Source: DATFVA01 sp963774455 (GTDB taxonomy: Bacteria > Bacteroidota > Ignavibacteria > Ignavibacteriales > Ignavibacteriaceae). Taken from it: a stretch of 64,000 bases of DNA. Location of the stretch: NCBI GenBank assembly GCA_963774455.1, contig CAVZFD010000002.1, positions 287,906 through 351,905 of the forward strand. The letters are read 5' to 3'. A program made the position numbers and the translations under genes. Below, piece after piece: positions 1-9,843 of this stretch. The stretch's first letter is position 1. The number at the start of each line of letters is the position of its first letter. The notes beneath the pieces are model-generated. The model was not told the DNA's origin. It did no database searches and saw only the letters and a program-made list of their open reading frames with translations.

Positions 1-2
1 CA

Positions 3-236
3 ATATTTATGGTGGTCGTTCTCTCAACTATCGGGGGCTTCTCTCTCTTTATTGAACCATATATAATGACGGGCGGTGGACCGCTCAACAGCACAATGTC
101 GGCCGTACTTTATATATATAAACAGGGCTTCTTTTATTACCATATGGGTTATGCAGCGACACTGGGCTTGTTTTTTGCACTGATCATTCTTGCAGTAATT
201 GTAATTCAGAAAAAGTTTATTGAGAAGAATAATTGA
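3..236 (+). CDS. Sugar ABC transporter permease, MalF type, C-terminal part (cut by window edge)
   Basis: The reading frame is open from the first bases of the window, so only about the last 77 residues of the protein are present. They include the motif GGGPLNST, which is typical of the last periplasmic loop of MalF/UgpA-type permeases, followed by a membrane segment and a short basic tail. The stop overlaps the TTG start of the next permease by 4 bp, which indicates translational coupling. The role is import of an oligosaccharide across the inner membrane together with the next gene. The ATPase and binding protein are not in the window. The substrate, probably a manno-oligosaccharide, is inferred from the downstream enzymes. 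Confidence 0.85.
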   Translation: MFMVVVLSTIGGFSLFIEPYIMTGGGPLNSTMSAVLYIYKQGFFYYHMGYAATLGLFFALIILAVIVIQKKFIEKNN

Positions 237-1051
237 GATACATTAAAAAAATATTATTCTACTCTGCGCTCAGTATCAGTTCGCTGGTTTTTGTTTACCC
301 GTTCTACTGGATGGTGATGGGCTCAATTTCTCCGGAAAATGAGATCGGCAGTCTTACCTTTCTGCCGGATTCGTTAACTCTTAGCAGCTATTCCCAGATG
401 TTTGATAAGATCCCCATCGGGGGTGCATTCATAAACAGCCTGATCGTTTCCCTGTCTATCACAATAGGTGTGCTTGTTTTCGGTTCTATGATCGGGTATG
501 CGCTTGCCAAACTTGAATTCAGGGGAAGGGACCTGATCTTTTACATAATAATTTTTACGATGACGCTGCCGTTCCAGATTACCCTCATACCCCAGTATAT
601 AATTATGGTAAAGTTCGGCTGGATTGATACATACCTTGCACTGATAGTGCCGTACCTTATAAATGCCCTAAGCATAATTATGTTCAGGCAGTATTTTAAG
701 ACTATCTCCGACAGCCTGATCGATGCGGCAAGAATAGACGGCTGTAATGAGCTTCAGATAATCTTCAGGATATTGTGGCCGAACTCAATGCCCGCAATAA
801 TCACTATAGCAATTATTACTTTTATGGCTTCCTGGAATGAAGTTCTATGGCCGCTGATTGTTATCCGCGACGAAAGCCTGATGACTATGCCCCAGCTTGT
901 GACGTTATTTTCTGTTGGCGGCAGGGCAGATTCGCAGCTTGGGGTAAAGCTTGCTTCAGCAGTAATGCTGGCTTTACCCATTGTATTGGCGTATCTCTTT
1001 TTCCAGAAATATTTTATTCAGAGTATGGCGTCAACAGGCTTAAAGGAATAG
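233..1051 (+). CDS. Carbohydrate ABC transporter permease, MalG type
   Basis: This 272-residue inner-membrane permease has about six hydrophobic segments (roughly residues 9-28, 70-92, 104-126, 135-155, 185-205 and 240-262). The cytoplasmic EAA-type loop that contacts the ATPase lies around residues 160-182 (DAARIDG and following). Its length matches the MalG family. The start is TTG, overlapping the stop of the MalF-type gene as TTGA, and no better ATG gives a complete first membrane helix. It forms the heterodimeric sugar channel with the upstream gene. The mannosidase and GH130 genes behind it suggest beta-mannosides as cargo, which is inference. Confidence 0.88.
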   Translation: MRYIKKILFYSALSISSLVFVYPFYWMVMGSISPENEIGSLTFLPDSLTLSSYSQMFDKIPIGGAFINSLIVSLSITIGVLVFGSMIGYALAKLEFRGRDLIFYIIIFTMTLPFQITLIPQYIIMVKFGWIDTYLALIVPYLINALSIIMFRQYFKTISDSLIDAARIDGCNELQIIFRILWPNSMPAIITIAIITFMASWNEVLWPLIVIRDESLMTMPQLVTLFSVGGRADSQLGVKLASAVMLALPIVLAYLFFQKYFIQSMASTGLKE

Positions 1052-1058
1052 TTGAACA

Positions 1059-2054
1059 ATGAAGCGTCAAGTGGAAAAAGAATTTAAGAGTCCGGCAGCG
1101 GACCCAAACAGAAAAAGCAGAGAGGAAAAACAAACAGTGTTAATGGATAAAATTATTAAGTATAAAGGTAATCCGCTGCTGACAAAAGATGATGTTAAGT
1201 TTCGGGTTAACTCACTCTTTAATGCGGGTGCTGTGAAAGTAAATGACAGGTATCTGCTACTCTGCAGAACTGAGATGCCGGATGGGAGATCCTCTCTTAT
1301 TCTTGCTGAAAGTTCCGATGGATTAAAATTTACTGTATCAGGTAAGCCGTGCCTGACGCCAAAAGATCATAAGGACTGTTTTGAGTATGTAGAGTGGGGA
1401 ATTGAAGATCCAAGAATAACTCCCATCGGCGATAAATATTATATTACTTATACAGGGTATTCTCAGTATCAGCCTCTTGTTATACTCGCTGAGACTAAGG
1501 ATTTTAAAGAGTTTATTATTCATGGCCCTATCAGCGAGCCATCCAATAAAGACTGTTCTCTTTTCCCTGAAAAATTAAGTGGCTATTACTGGAAAGTCGA
1601 TAGGCCGTCTGCCGGAAACCGGAAGGATATATGGATAAGTAAAAGTCCCGACCTTATCCATTGGGGTATGCCTCGTTTATTACTACAGCCCCTGCAGGGA
1701 ACCTGGGAAGCCGATAAAATAGGTTCTTCAAGCAATCCTTTAAGAACAGAGAAGGGTTGGCTCATGCTTTATCATGGGGTAAGGGAATTTCCTGCAAGCT
1801 CGATTTATAAACTGGGTGCTGTTCTTCTTGATTCAGAAAAGCCATGGATTGTGAAAGGAAGAACCCGTGAGCCGATACTCGCCCCGGATCATGAATATGA
1901 GCGAACAGGCGACGTTATGAATGTTGTGTTTTCGAACGGATGGATAATGGAACCTGACGGCGAAATTAAGATATATTATTCGGGTGCCGACAGCAATGTT
2001 TCTCTTGCAGTCACTTCGAAGGATTATTTATTATCACTATGCCTTAAGGAATGA
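1059..2054 (+). CDS. GH130 family beta-mannoside phosphorylase (short form)
   Basis: The protein has the five-bladed propeller signatures of GH130: FNAGA near the N-terminus, EDPR at residues 116-119 (the Asp is the expected general acid), and YHGVRE and TGDVMNV later. GH130 enzymes phosphorolyse beta-1,4- or beta-1,2-linked mannosides to mannose 1-phosphate, and some members hydrolyse them. No signal peptide is visible, so it is probably cytoplasmic and acts on imported sugars. ATG 1059 has AAGGAA about 10 bases upstream. An internal ATG at 1143 would give a more usual N-terminus (MDKIIKYKGNP) but has no ribosome site, so the first ~28 polar residues are doubtful. The gene is 7 bp behind the permease. 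Linkage specificity cannot be told from sequence. Confidence 0.85.
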   Translation: MKRQVEKEFKSPAADPNRKSREEKQTVLMDKIIKYKGNPLLTKDDVKFRVNSLFNAGAVKVNDRYLLLCRTEMPDGRSSLILAESSDGLKFTVSGKPCLTPKDHKDCFEYVEWGIEDPRITPIGDKYYITYTGYSQYQPLVILAETKDFKEFIIHGPISEPSNKDCSLFPEKLSGYYWKVDRPSAGNRKDIWISKSPDLIHWGMPRLLLQPLQGTWEADKIGSSSNPLRTEKGWLMLYHGVREFPASSIYKLGAVLLDSEKPWIVKGRTREPILAPDHEYERTGDVMNVVFSNGWIMEPDGEIKIYYSGADSNVSLAVTSKDYLLSLCLKE

Positions 2055-3343
2055 AAAAATTGAGAATAGCATTATTGGCTTCTGCCTTTTTTATAATTAT
2101 CTCTGCCTGCAATCCGGCTGGAAACCGTTTCCAGAATCCGGGCTCTCTAGTCAATACTTCCCACCTCGATTCTCTTTACGAGGAGATAAATATAGGCGGG
2201 AAGCTGATGGGCATAATTCATATATACAGCGATTATCCCGGGTATAAATGGATTTCGGATGATGATGAAGGTGCGGCATGTGTTGATGACGCCTCCCGCG
2301 CCGCAGTTTTCTACCTGAATGAGTTCAACGCAAAGAAGGATACAGCTGCTCTGATTAAAGGAGAGAGACTGATCGAATTTCTTTTGTTTATGCAGTCGGA
2401 TAACGGGTTCTTTTATAATTTCATATTTGATGATCATACTATAAATAAGACCCACAAGAACAGTGTCGATGCGGCGGGCTGGTGGAGCTGGCGCGCTATG
2501 TGGGCTCTTTCAGAAGCTTATAATGGCCTTAAAAGCATTGATCCTGAATTATCCGCCAGGATTGCGGCGACTTTAAAAAGAGCAGTTAACGCCGCCGAAC
2601 AATATTTTCCTGCTGAAGAACAGACAGAAGATATTAACGGCGTAAAAGTGCCCGCATGGCTTCCGGATAAAAGCGCGTCTGACCAGGCCGCTATTCTGCT
2701 GCTTGCATTTGTGAATGTTTATCAGCAGACGAAGGACTCAATCATTCTTAACTATGCTGACAAACTTTGCAGCGGCATCCTTCTGATGCAGAAAGGCGGC
2801 TCAGAAGAGATTCCTTACGGCGCAATCCTCAGCTGGCAGAATGTCTGGCATGCCTATGGAAGCAGTCAATCCTATGCGCTGTTAAAAGCATCCCGGATAT
2901 TGAAACGGACTGATATCCGTACCGCCCCTATTAAGGAAATCAATTACTTTTATGATTACCTGCTAAAAAACAATTTCCTCAATAGCTTTGAGATTACCGG
3001 CGACAGCAGCGGGTTCAACTTCTCAAAGCAGGATAAATTTTCACAGATCGCTTATGGTATCAGACCGATGGTGTTCGCATCCCTGGAAGCATTTTCTTTA
3101 ACTGGAGATACGCTCTTTACATCAAAAGCCTTAAAAATTGCCGGATGGTTTTTTGGTAATAACCCGGCTCATGCTCAAATGTATAACCCCTCAGACGGAA
3201 TTTGTTTTGATGGAATAAACTCTGAAAATGAAATCAACTTAAATTCAGGAGCAGAATCTACGATTGAGGCTCTGCTGTCTATGCAGATGCTCGAAAAATA
3301 TGGATTAACTAAAAAAGATATTTTGAAACCTGAAACGGAATAA
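2051..3343 (+). CDS. Lipoprotein with predicted alpha-toroid (glycosidase-like) fold
   Basis: The N-terminus is a lipoprotein signal with the lipobox Cys at residue 20 (ISAC), so the protein is membrane-anchored. The remaining ~410 residues are helical and rich in aromatic pairs, as in (alpha/alpha)6 toroid glycosidases. Visible motifs are CVDDASRAA (77-85) and GWWSWRAMWAL (143-153). I cannot assign it to a numbered GH family. CVDDASR resembles the Asp-rich motif of proteins found beside GH130 genes, but this is from memory and weak. It overlaps the GH130 gene by 4 bp (ATGA) and is followed 8 bp later by a second GH130 gene, so it belongs to the mannoside operon. It could be a binding or trimming enzyme for mannosides in the periplasm or on the outer membrane. 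Confidence 0.7.
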   Translation: MKKLRIALLASAFFIIISACNPAGNRFQNPGSLVNTSHLDSLYEEINIGGKLMGIIHIYSDYPGYKWISDDDEGAACVDDASRAAVFYLNEFNAKKDTAALIKGERLIEFLLFMQSDNGFFYNFIFDDHTINKTHKNSVDAAGWWSWRAMWALSEAYNGLKSIDPELSARIAATLKRAVNAAEQYFPAEEQTEDINGVKVPAWLPDKSASDQAAILLLAFVNVYQQTKDSIILNYADKLCSGILLMQKGGSEEIPYGAILSWQNVWHAYGSSQSYALLKASRILKRTDIRTAPIKEINYFYDYLLKNNFLNSFEITGDSSGFNFSKQDKFSQIAYGIRPMVFASLEAFSLTGDTLFTSKALKIAGWFFGNNPAHAQMYNPSDGICFDGINSENEINLNSGAESTIEALLSMQMLEKYGLTKKDILKPETE

Positions 3344-3351
3344 CCTGGAAA

Positions 3352-4809
3352 ATGAAGGTAGAAAAAACACGATTACTCTTAAAACCTGACCCAAAAAAAG
3401 TGCTGCTTCGTCCTCTGGAACCATCATCAGAAAATCAGAAATTGAATATCATCAGCAGGCTGTTAAAACTAACCGATACAGAAGTTAAAAATGAATATAA
3501 AAGGATCGGAGACGAATTTAACAGCAGGCACCGGAATGCCGAAGATTTTTTCTTCAGGCGGTTTAACCAGGCTGCTTCGTATTTTCCCGCAGAAAAAGAG
3601 TTAAGCCGCGAAAGAAAACTACTCGCAGGCGCAGTATTTTCAATGGAGTATTCGCTTGAATCGGCGGCCTTATTCAACCCTTCAATTGTATGGGATCCTG
3701 ATCAGTCGGAAATGCCCGCAGGAAGCAGAAGATTTATTCTTAGTCTCCGCGCCGTAGGTGAAGGTCATGTATCCTCAATTGTTTTTCGTACGGGGGTAAT
3801 TGACAGTAATAACGAAATAAGCGTCGAAGATACAGGCAGATTTGTTTCTTCTCCTGTATCAACCGCGAACCCGGTTTATGATAAATCCGTCTTTAACAGA
3901 AAAGCAGATACTTCCGGTCTGGAGGGAGAATTTATAAACAAAATATCGGCCGACCTGGGGAATACTTTTACGCTAAACGAACTTGATAATATTATTAAGC
4001 GATCATTGACTGATGAGCAGTATAATAATAAAAAGAACAGGGCAGCAGCAGATGATATTCTCTCATTTACACGTTCAGAATATGAAATCTTTTACAGTGA
4101 AAAGATTCCTTTATCTGAAAGGATTATCTTTCCCGGGAGTCCGGCTGAATCCAACGGGGTAGAAGATGCACGCTTCGTAGAATTCAGTGAAGAAAACGGG
4201 GATTCATCATATTATGCTACTTATACGGCTTATGACGGTAAAAAGATACAGTCGCAGCTTCTTGAGACAAAAGACTTCCTGCGCTTTATGATCAATAAAA
4301 TTTTCGGTTCTGAAGCACGTAATAAAGGAATGGCACTTTTCCCTCGAAAAATAAACGGGAAGTACGTTATGCTTTCAAGGCAGGACAATGAAAATAATTA
4401 CATAATGTATTCTGATGATCTGCTCTTCTGGAATTCAAGAACATTATTATCCCAACCCGTTTTTCCCTGGGAGCTGGTACAGCAGGGAAACTGCGGGTCG
4501 CCGCTTGAAACCGAAAACGGATGGCTTGTTCTTACCCATGGGGTAGGTCCTGTAAGGAAGTACTGTATCGGCGCCATGCTTCTTGATCTTAATGACCCCG
4601 GAAAAGTAATAGGCAGACTTGAAGATCCTCTTATAAGTGCCGATGAAGAGGAACGCGAAGGATATGTACCGAACGTGGTTTATACCTGCGGCAGCATCGT
4701 GAAAGACGGTGAATTAATTATTCCTTATGCCGTTTCTGATTATGCCGGCAGTTTTGCAAAAGTCAGCCTGGCTGACCTGTTAAAAGAATTAACATCTCAA
4801 AGAGGTTAA
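3352..4809 (+). CDS. GH130 family enzyme, long form with N-terminal helical domain
   Basis: This 485-residue protein is much longer than the first GH130. It has a helical N-terminal extension of ~110 residues before the propeller. Recognisable elements are LSLRAVGEG (131-139), EDAR at 271-274 (D272 is the probable general acid), KGMALFPRK, NCGSP and THGVGP. Long forms with this N-terminus include the beta-1,2-mannobiose/oligomannan phosphorylases and hydrolases of Bacteroidota, so a beta-1,2-mannoside activity is a reasonable guess. No signal peptide is seen. The gene lies 8 bp after the lipoprotein gene and 1 bp before the next. Together with the short GH130 it suggests that two different mannoside linkages are handled. 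Confidence 0.82.
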   Translation: MKVEKTRLLLKPDPKKVLLRPLEPSSENQKLNIISRLLKLTDTEVKNEYKRIGDEFNSRHRNAEDFFFRRFNQAASYFPAEKELSRERKLLAGAVFSMEYSLESAALFNPSIVWDPDQSEMPAGSRRFILSLRAVGEGHVSSIVFRTGVIDSNNEISVEDTGRFVSSPVSTANPVYDKSVFNRKADTSGLEGEFINKISADLGNTFTLNELDNIIKRSLTDEQYNNKKNRAAADDILSFTRSEYEIFYSEKIPLSERIIFPGSPAESNGVEDARFVEFSEENGDSSYYATYTAYDGKKIQSQLLETKDFLRFMINKIFGSEARNKGMALFPRKINGKYVMLSRQDNENNYIMYSDDLLFWNSRTLLSQPVFPWELVQQGNCGSPLETENGWLVLTHGVGPVRKYCIGAMLLDLNDPGKVIGRLEDPLISADEEEREGYVPNVVYTCGSIVKDGELIIPYAVSDYAGSFAKVSLADLLKELTSQRG

Positions 4810-4810
4810 A

Positions 4811-7375
4811 ATGTTAAAGATATTACTAAAATTTTCTCTGCCGGTAATTGCGCTCCTGCTTCTGAATTCTTCAGTCTGCAGGGGACAGATTTCCGATGAA
4901 AAATTAAAGATCGATTATAAGGGAGATGCAAAGATTGAAGTGGGAGGTCCTTTTGCCGGGATTGAAATACACCACAGCTCTCCGCTCCTTCAAAGGATAA
5001 GCTTCTTCTACCCAGTTGCAAACAGTCTTGACGAGAGTACCGATTACTGGAAACGCGATACTTCTTTTATTATGCAGCTGGGACTGAAAACAGGCAGCGG
5101 TCCAAAAGAGTTGATCGGGCGGGAACCTTTTGAATTTACTTTAACTCCTTACTCTGTCGATTTTCATAAAGAGGATGCCGATAAATCTATTTCTGTGGCA
5201 TATACCTTTTCCGGTTCAAAACCTGCCATGGTTATTACTTATGAGATAAAAAATAAAAGAAATGAAAATACTCCTTTCGAATTTTATACCGGACTTGAGA
5301 CTGCTTTGAGAACAAGCCATTCATTTAATTTTATAGATAAAGCCTGGACGGAGTACGACGGCGGCATTCCTGCAGTCTATACAAATTTTGATGATCCGCA
5401 GACCCGGAGCGCACAGATTTTCATTATCAACGCGGGAGAAAAACCCTCCTCGTTCAGTACTGTAAGCGGTATTACGGGATTAACCAATCCCGGTAATGAC
5501 TGGATGACGAAGAAGAATCTGGGTAACGAGCTTATTTCGCGGGATAGTCAGAAACGCCCGGCAGCTAAATTTCTTTACCGCAAAACCCTCGGTCCCGGAG
5601 AAACAATGACCGTTATCCAGGTAATCGGTATGTGCAAGCGGGATGAAGGAAAGGAACTTGCCGGTTATCTTAGCGCGAACTATCAGAAAGAAGTAAACGA
5701 CTATGAGCAGGCTGTACTCAAAAAAGTTTACAGGGGAACAGAGCTGACTTCAGGAGACACGGTAATTGACAGATCGGTTTCCTGGGCGAAGGCAATCCTT
5801 GAAGCAAATACTCACTACCTCGACGGTGAGTTCGTTCCGATGCCCTGTCCTGCCGAGTATAATTTCTACTTTACTCATGACGTACTGAAAACCGACCTGG
5901 CTGCTGTGAATTTTGACACCGCCAGGGTTAAACGCGACCTGGATTTTATTATCAGGCATGCCGATGAAAATAAAATCATTCCTCATGCTTATTACTGGAA
6001 AGACAGTGCCTTCGTTACCGAATTCGCTGCACACGATAACTGGAATAATTTCTGGCTGATTATCGTCTCAGGAACTTATCTTCGTCACTCGGGCGATACG
6101 GCATTTGTAAGAACTCTTTATCCATATATTCAGAAGAGCCTTAAGCAGGCCCTGATGACAAAAGGTGATGATGACCTGATGTGGTCGAATATGCCCGACT
6201 GGTGGGACATAGGTGAGATCTATGGTCCACGGACATATATGACTACACTCGCAGTTAAAGCAATAAGAGAATACAGCTTTATCTCGGCTGTTCTGGGAAA
6301 TAATCCGGATAAGCTTTCAGGTTATGAAAGCCAGGCCGACAGGATGCAGCATCAGCTGAATGCAGAACTCTGGGATGATAGTCTCAGGTATCTTATAAAC
6401 TATTATGAACCCGGAAAAAAAGATGACCATTATTATATCGGATCACTGCTTGCTGTTCATTATGGTTTGCTGAATCAAGAAAGGGTGGATGAGCTCGTGC
6501 AAACGGCGCATGATAAATTATTGGACGAAAAAGTTGGTATCTATGATGTTTTCCCGATGGATTTTGATGAGCTGGGTACCTATCTGAAGTTTGTCGGCAA
6601 TGAAGCAGGCGCTCCCTTCCTTTATGCAAACGGCGGCATCTGGCCCCATGGGAATGCCTGGTACGCCCTTGCCCTGATGGCTGATGGAAAAAAAGATGAG
6701 GCATTTTCTTTTATCAAAAATATTATGACTGTTGACGGTGTTATGGCAGGACCTAACGGTCAGCCTGCAATGTACGAAGTCCGCGACGGTAACTTCAATG
6801 ATCCATCTGCCTATGGAACAGTAGACAAGCCGCAGTTCCTGTGGGCTGCGGGCTGGTATCTTTATTCATTGTATCATCTTTTTGCCGTTCAGGAAAATGA
6901 ATGGAACATATATCTTGATCCTTATACTCCTGGTAAGCTTCCGGTTTCAATGGACCTTTACAGCAATGGCAAGCTGTCTAAAGTGACGGTTTCAGGAAGC
7001 GGAAAATATATAAAACGTATTTTATATGATGGAGTAGAATTACCGACCGCCGTCATTCCTTATAACGGAAAGTATAATGATATTAAGCTGGAGGCAGGTA
7101 TACCCCCGGCCCCTTATCTGGCTGTTGCCCATTCGCGGCTTAAAAACGCAAAGTATGATGCCGGTTCGGGCGAATTATATTTCGATCTGGAAAGTTATCC
7201 CGGTCATAGAGATGAAGTTAAAGTTATATCACCGGAAGTTCCTTCAAAAATCTTTATTGATGGGAAAGAGCCGGTTGAAAAACCTGAAGTAAAGGACGAC
7301 GGAGGAGTAAAAATTATCAGTTTCGGATATACATTCAATAACCCCGAAGCAAAAATTAAAATGGAGTTTAAATAG
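4811..7375 (+). CDS. Exported (alpha/alpha)6-barrel glycoside hydrolase-like protein
   Basis: An 854-residue protein with a signal peptide (about residues 1-25, ending SSVCRGQ). A beta-sandwich-like N-terminal domain (~30-300) is followed by a helical toroid with THDVLKTDL around 355, MPDWWDIGE around 460 and GGIWPHGNAWY around 607, then a small beta C-terminal domain. This layout (beta-sandwich, helical toroid, jelly-roll) is that of GH-L clan enzymes such as GH94, GH78 and GH63. The GGIWPHG motif recalls the GGI-x-H motif of GH94 phosphorylases. I cannot name the family. The start has an AGAGG box 6-7 bases upstream. It sits 1 bp after the long GH130 and 7 bp before the beta-mannosidase, so a periplasmic role in trimming mannosides is likely. 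Catalytic residues are not identified. Confidence 0.75.
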   Translation: MLKILLKFSLPVIALLLLNSSVCRGQISDEKLKIDYKGDAKIEVGGPFAGIEIHHSSPLLQRISFFYPVANSLDESTDYWKRDTSFIMQLGLKTGSGPKELIGREPFEFTLTPYSVDFHKEDADKSISVAYTFSGSKPAMVITYEIKNKRNENTPFEFYTGLETALRTSHSFNFIDKAWTEYDGGIPAVYTNFDDPQTRSAQIFIINAGEKPSSFSTVSGITGLTNPGNDWMTKKNLGNELISRDSQKRPAAKFLYRKTLGPGETMTVIQVIGMCKRDEGKELAGYLSANYQKEVNDYEQAVLKKVYRGTELTSGDTVIDRSVSWAKAILEANTHYLDGEFVPMPCPAEYNFYFTHDVLKTDLAAVNFDTARVKRDLDFIIRHADENKIIPHAYYWKDSAFVTEFAAHDNWNNFWLIIVSGTYLRHSGDTAFVRTLYPYIQKSLKQALMTKGDDDLMWSNMPDWWDIGEIYGPRTYMTTLAVKAIREYSFISAVLGNNPDKLSGYESQADRMQHQLNAELWDDSLRYLINYYEPGKKDDHYYIGSLLAVHYGLLNQERVDELVQTAHDKLLDEKVGIYDVFPMDFDELGTYLKFVGNEAGAPFLYANGGIWPHGNAWYALALMADGKKDEAFSFIKNIMTVDGVMAGPNGQPAMYEVRDGNFNDPSAYGTVDKPQFLWAAGWYLYSLYHLFAVQENEWNIYLDPYTPGKLPVSMDLYSNGKLSKVTVSGSGKYIKRILYDGVELPTAVIPYNGKYNDIKLEAGIPPAPYLAVAHSRLKNAKYDAGSGELYFDLESYPGHRDEVKVISPEVPSKIFIDGKEPVEKPEVKDDGGVKIISFGYTFNNPEAKIKMEFK

Positions 7376-7382
7376 TGCAATA

Positions 7383-9842
7383 ATGAGTAAAAAGTTTTAC
7401 CTGCATGATAACTGGAGTGTTAAGCTTACCGGGAAACCGTTAAATGATAAAACCGTCCCGCGGAAGCAGCTTAAAAATTGGATACCGTCAGAAGTCCCCG
7501 GAACCATCCATACCGATTTACTGAATGCAGGCATAATCGATAATCCTTTTAAAGAAAGGAATGAATACAATTATGATTGGATATCAAGGAGCAGCTGGAC
7601 ATACAGAACAGAATTTAATTACCCGGCAGAACTGAGCAGAAGTTCCGTTATAAAGCTGGTGTTTGAAGGAATTGATACGGCGGCAGATATATTTCTGAAC
7701 CATAAGCATCTCGGCCGCGCCGACAATATGTTTACCCGGTATGAATTTAATGTTGACCAGGTACTGAATTCCGGAATGAATATACTTGAGCTCCGGTTTG
7801 ATTCACCTTTAGTGACAGCGTTAAATAATGAAGAACAATACGGCCGGCTGTCGCCTGCGAAGGATTCGTTCAGGGTCTATATCCGGAAGGCTCAGTATTC
7901 TTTCGGGTGGGACTGGGGTCCCTCATATCCTACTTCCGGAATCTGGCGTTCTGTTTATTTAACTGAAGTAAATAAAGCCGTCATAAAATCAGTAAGATTT
8001 AATACAGATAAATTGACCTTAAGGAAGGCCCGCGTTAAGGTAGGGTTTGAGACAGAACTTTATATAAAAGAACCTGTGAAAGCGTTAATTACTTTAACCA
8101 GGGAGAATGTTTCATTCCGCAAGGAAATAACTTCAGGTAATCTTAAAAAACAATCGGTGAGTTTTGAAATTGATAATCCATATCTATGGTGGCCGAATGG
8201 CAGCGGGGAACAGAATTTATATGATCTCAGGATAAGTATAACTGGCAGCTCAGGCGAAATTTATGATGAAGTACATAAGAAAGTCGGCATCAGAAAAATT
8301 GAACTTGAGCTTACTGAGAAGGAGAAGCCCGTCTTCCGTTTCAAGGTTAACGATAAGTTTATTTATATGAAAGGGATGAACTGGATCCCCGCCGATTCAT
8401 TTCTTCCGCGGGTAAATGAAAAAAAATACACGGAGCTGTTAACGCTTGCTGCGTGTGCAAATGCGAATATGGTGCGCGTATGGGGAGGAGGCATATATGA
8501 AAATGATGAGTTCTATGATCTGTGTGATAAACTTGGTCTTCTCGTCTGGCAGGATTTTATGTTTGCCTGTGAATATTATCCCGAATATGATGAATTCGTA
8601 AGATCCGTTTCCGAAGAAGTAACTCAGAACGTCGAACGGCTGCGGACCCACCCATGCTTAGCAATATGGTGCGGCAATAATGAGAATGAATGGATCTGGT
8701 ACCGGACTCTCTCAGGTTCTTATAAGGAAATGCCGGGATATAAATTATTTCATAAGATAATCCCCGCCTTAGTGAAATCACTTGACCCTCACACACCATA
8801 CTGGCCTACTTCCCCATTTGGAACAGACGACGATCCTAATTCACAAACTTCCGGAAACAGGCATCAATGGGATATATGGAGCAGCTGGATCGATTACGCG
8901 CATGTAGAGAACGACCAGAGTTTATTTGTAACCGAGTTCGGTTTCCAGGGTCCTGCCTGCATCGATACATTTAATAAAATAGTGCCGGCAGGGAAAAGAA
9001 AAATTCAGGACGCCGGGTTCGAGTATTTCAACAAGCAGATCGAAGGTCCTGAACGGGTGATCCGTTTCCTTGCAGCTCATCTCCCGCTAAGAACCGGGTG
9101 GGAGGATTTCATATACCTTGCACAGTTGAGCCAGGGACTGGCGCTTAAGCAATGTCTCGGGCATTGGAGAGGAAACAGAAAAATAACCAGTGGAAGCATT
9201 ATCTGGCAGCTCAATGACTGCTGGCCTGTAACCAGCTGGTCGTTGATTGATTCTTCGAATATCCCGAAAATGGCATACTACTTTGTTAAGGATGCTTTTT
9301 CGGAAACATTCGTACATTTCAGGAAATCAGGTTCAACATTAAAAATTTATGTTCTGAACGAGGTCGATAATAAAGAGTTTTCACTTGAAATAACGGCGCT
9401 CAATTCTCTTAAAGGGAATATTCTTCAATCTAAATCAAAAAAGATTTCAGTACCTAAAGGAAAATATATTGAAGCTGAAAAGATAAGTACCGGGAAATTT
9501 TCTGAGATTGAAAACCTTGTTTTCATTGCAACATTGTACCGTAAAGACGGAACCATTATTCACAGGAACTTTTATACTGAAAAAGAATGGAAACATATCA
9601 GTCTGGCCGGTCCCGGTATTAAAATCACCTTACCGCAGGAAACCGGGAATGATTCTATAACACTTACTTCTGCCGGTCCGGCGTTCTTTATAGATGTTTA
9701 TTATCCGGGCATTACCTTCAGCGATAAAGGATTCATTATGCTGCCCGGAGAAAAGAAAAATCTGACAATTATAAAAGGAAATAGAAGGATCATCAGGGAA
9801 AACATCAGGATCTTCTGCCTGAATAATTATCTGGAGCATTGA
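7383..9842 (+). CDS. Beta-mannosidase, GH2 family
   Basis: This 819-residue enzyme removes terminal beta-linked mannose (EC 3.2.1.25). The order is the sugar-binding domain (~1-190), an immunoglobulin-like domain (~200-305), the TIM barrel (~310-620), then C-terminal beta domains. Diagnostic motifs are GWDWGP (175-180), MVRVWGGG (363-370), GNNENEW (431-437; E434 is the acid/base) and FVTEFGFQG (515-523; E518 is the nucleophile). There is no signal peptide, so it is cytoplasmic and acts after ABC import. Its length matches the family. It starts 7 bp after the toroid gene and ends 1 bp before the secreted protein, inside the operon. This is the clearest indication that the operon is for beta-mannosides. 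Confidence 0.93.
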   Translation: MSKKFYLHDNWSVKLTGKPLNDKTVPRKQLKNWIPSEVPGTIHTDLLNAGIIDNPFKERNEYNYDWISRSSWTYRTEFNYPAELSRSSVIKLVFEGIDTAADIFLNHKHLGRADNMFTRYEFNVDQVLNSGMNILELRFDSPLVTALNNEEQYGRLSPAKDSFRVYIRKAQYSFGWDWGPSYPTSGIWRSVYLTEVNKAVIKSVRFNTDKLTLRKARVKVGFETELYIKEPVKALITLTRENVSFRKEITSGNLKKQSVSFEIDNPYLWWPNGSGEQNLYDLRISITGSSGEIYDEVHKKVGIRKIELELTEKEKPVFRFKVNDKFIYMKGMNWIPADSFLPRVNEKKYTELLTLAACANANMVRVWGGGIYENDEFYDLCDKLGLLVWQDFMFACEYYPEYDEFVRSVSEEVTQNVERLRTHPCLAIWCGNNENEWIWYRTLSGSYKEMPGYKLFHKIIPALVKSLDPHTPYWPTSPFGTDDDPNSQTSGNRHQWDIWSSWIDYAHVENDQSLFVTEFGFQGPACIDTFNKIVPAGKRKIQDAGFEYFNKQIEGPERVIRFLAAHLPLRTGWEDFIYLAQLSQGLALKQCLGHWRGNRKITSGSIIWQLNDCWPVTSWSLIDSSNIPKMAYYFVKDAFSETFVHFRKSGSTLKIYVLNEVDNKEFSLEITALNSLKGNILQSKSKKISVPKGKYIEAEKISTGKFSEIENLVFIATLYRKDGTIIHRNFYTEKEWKHISLAGPGIKITLPQETGNDSITLTSAGPAFFIDVYYPGITFSDKGFIMLPGEKKNLTIIKGNRRIIRENIRIFCLNNYLEH

Positions 9843-9843
9843 G

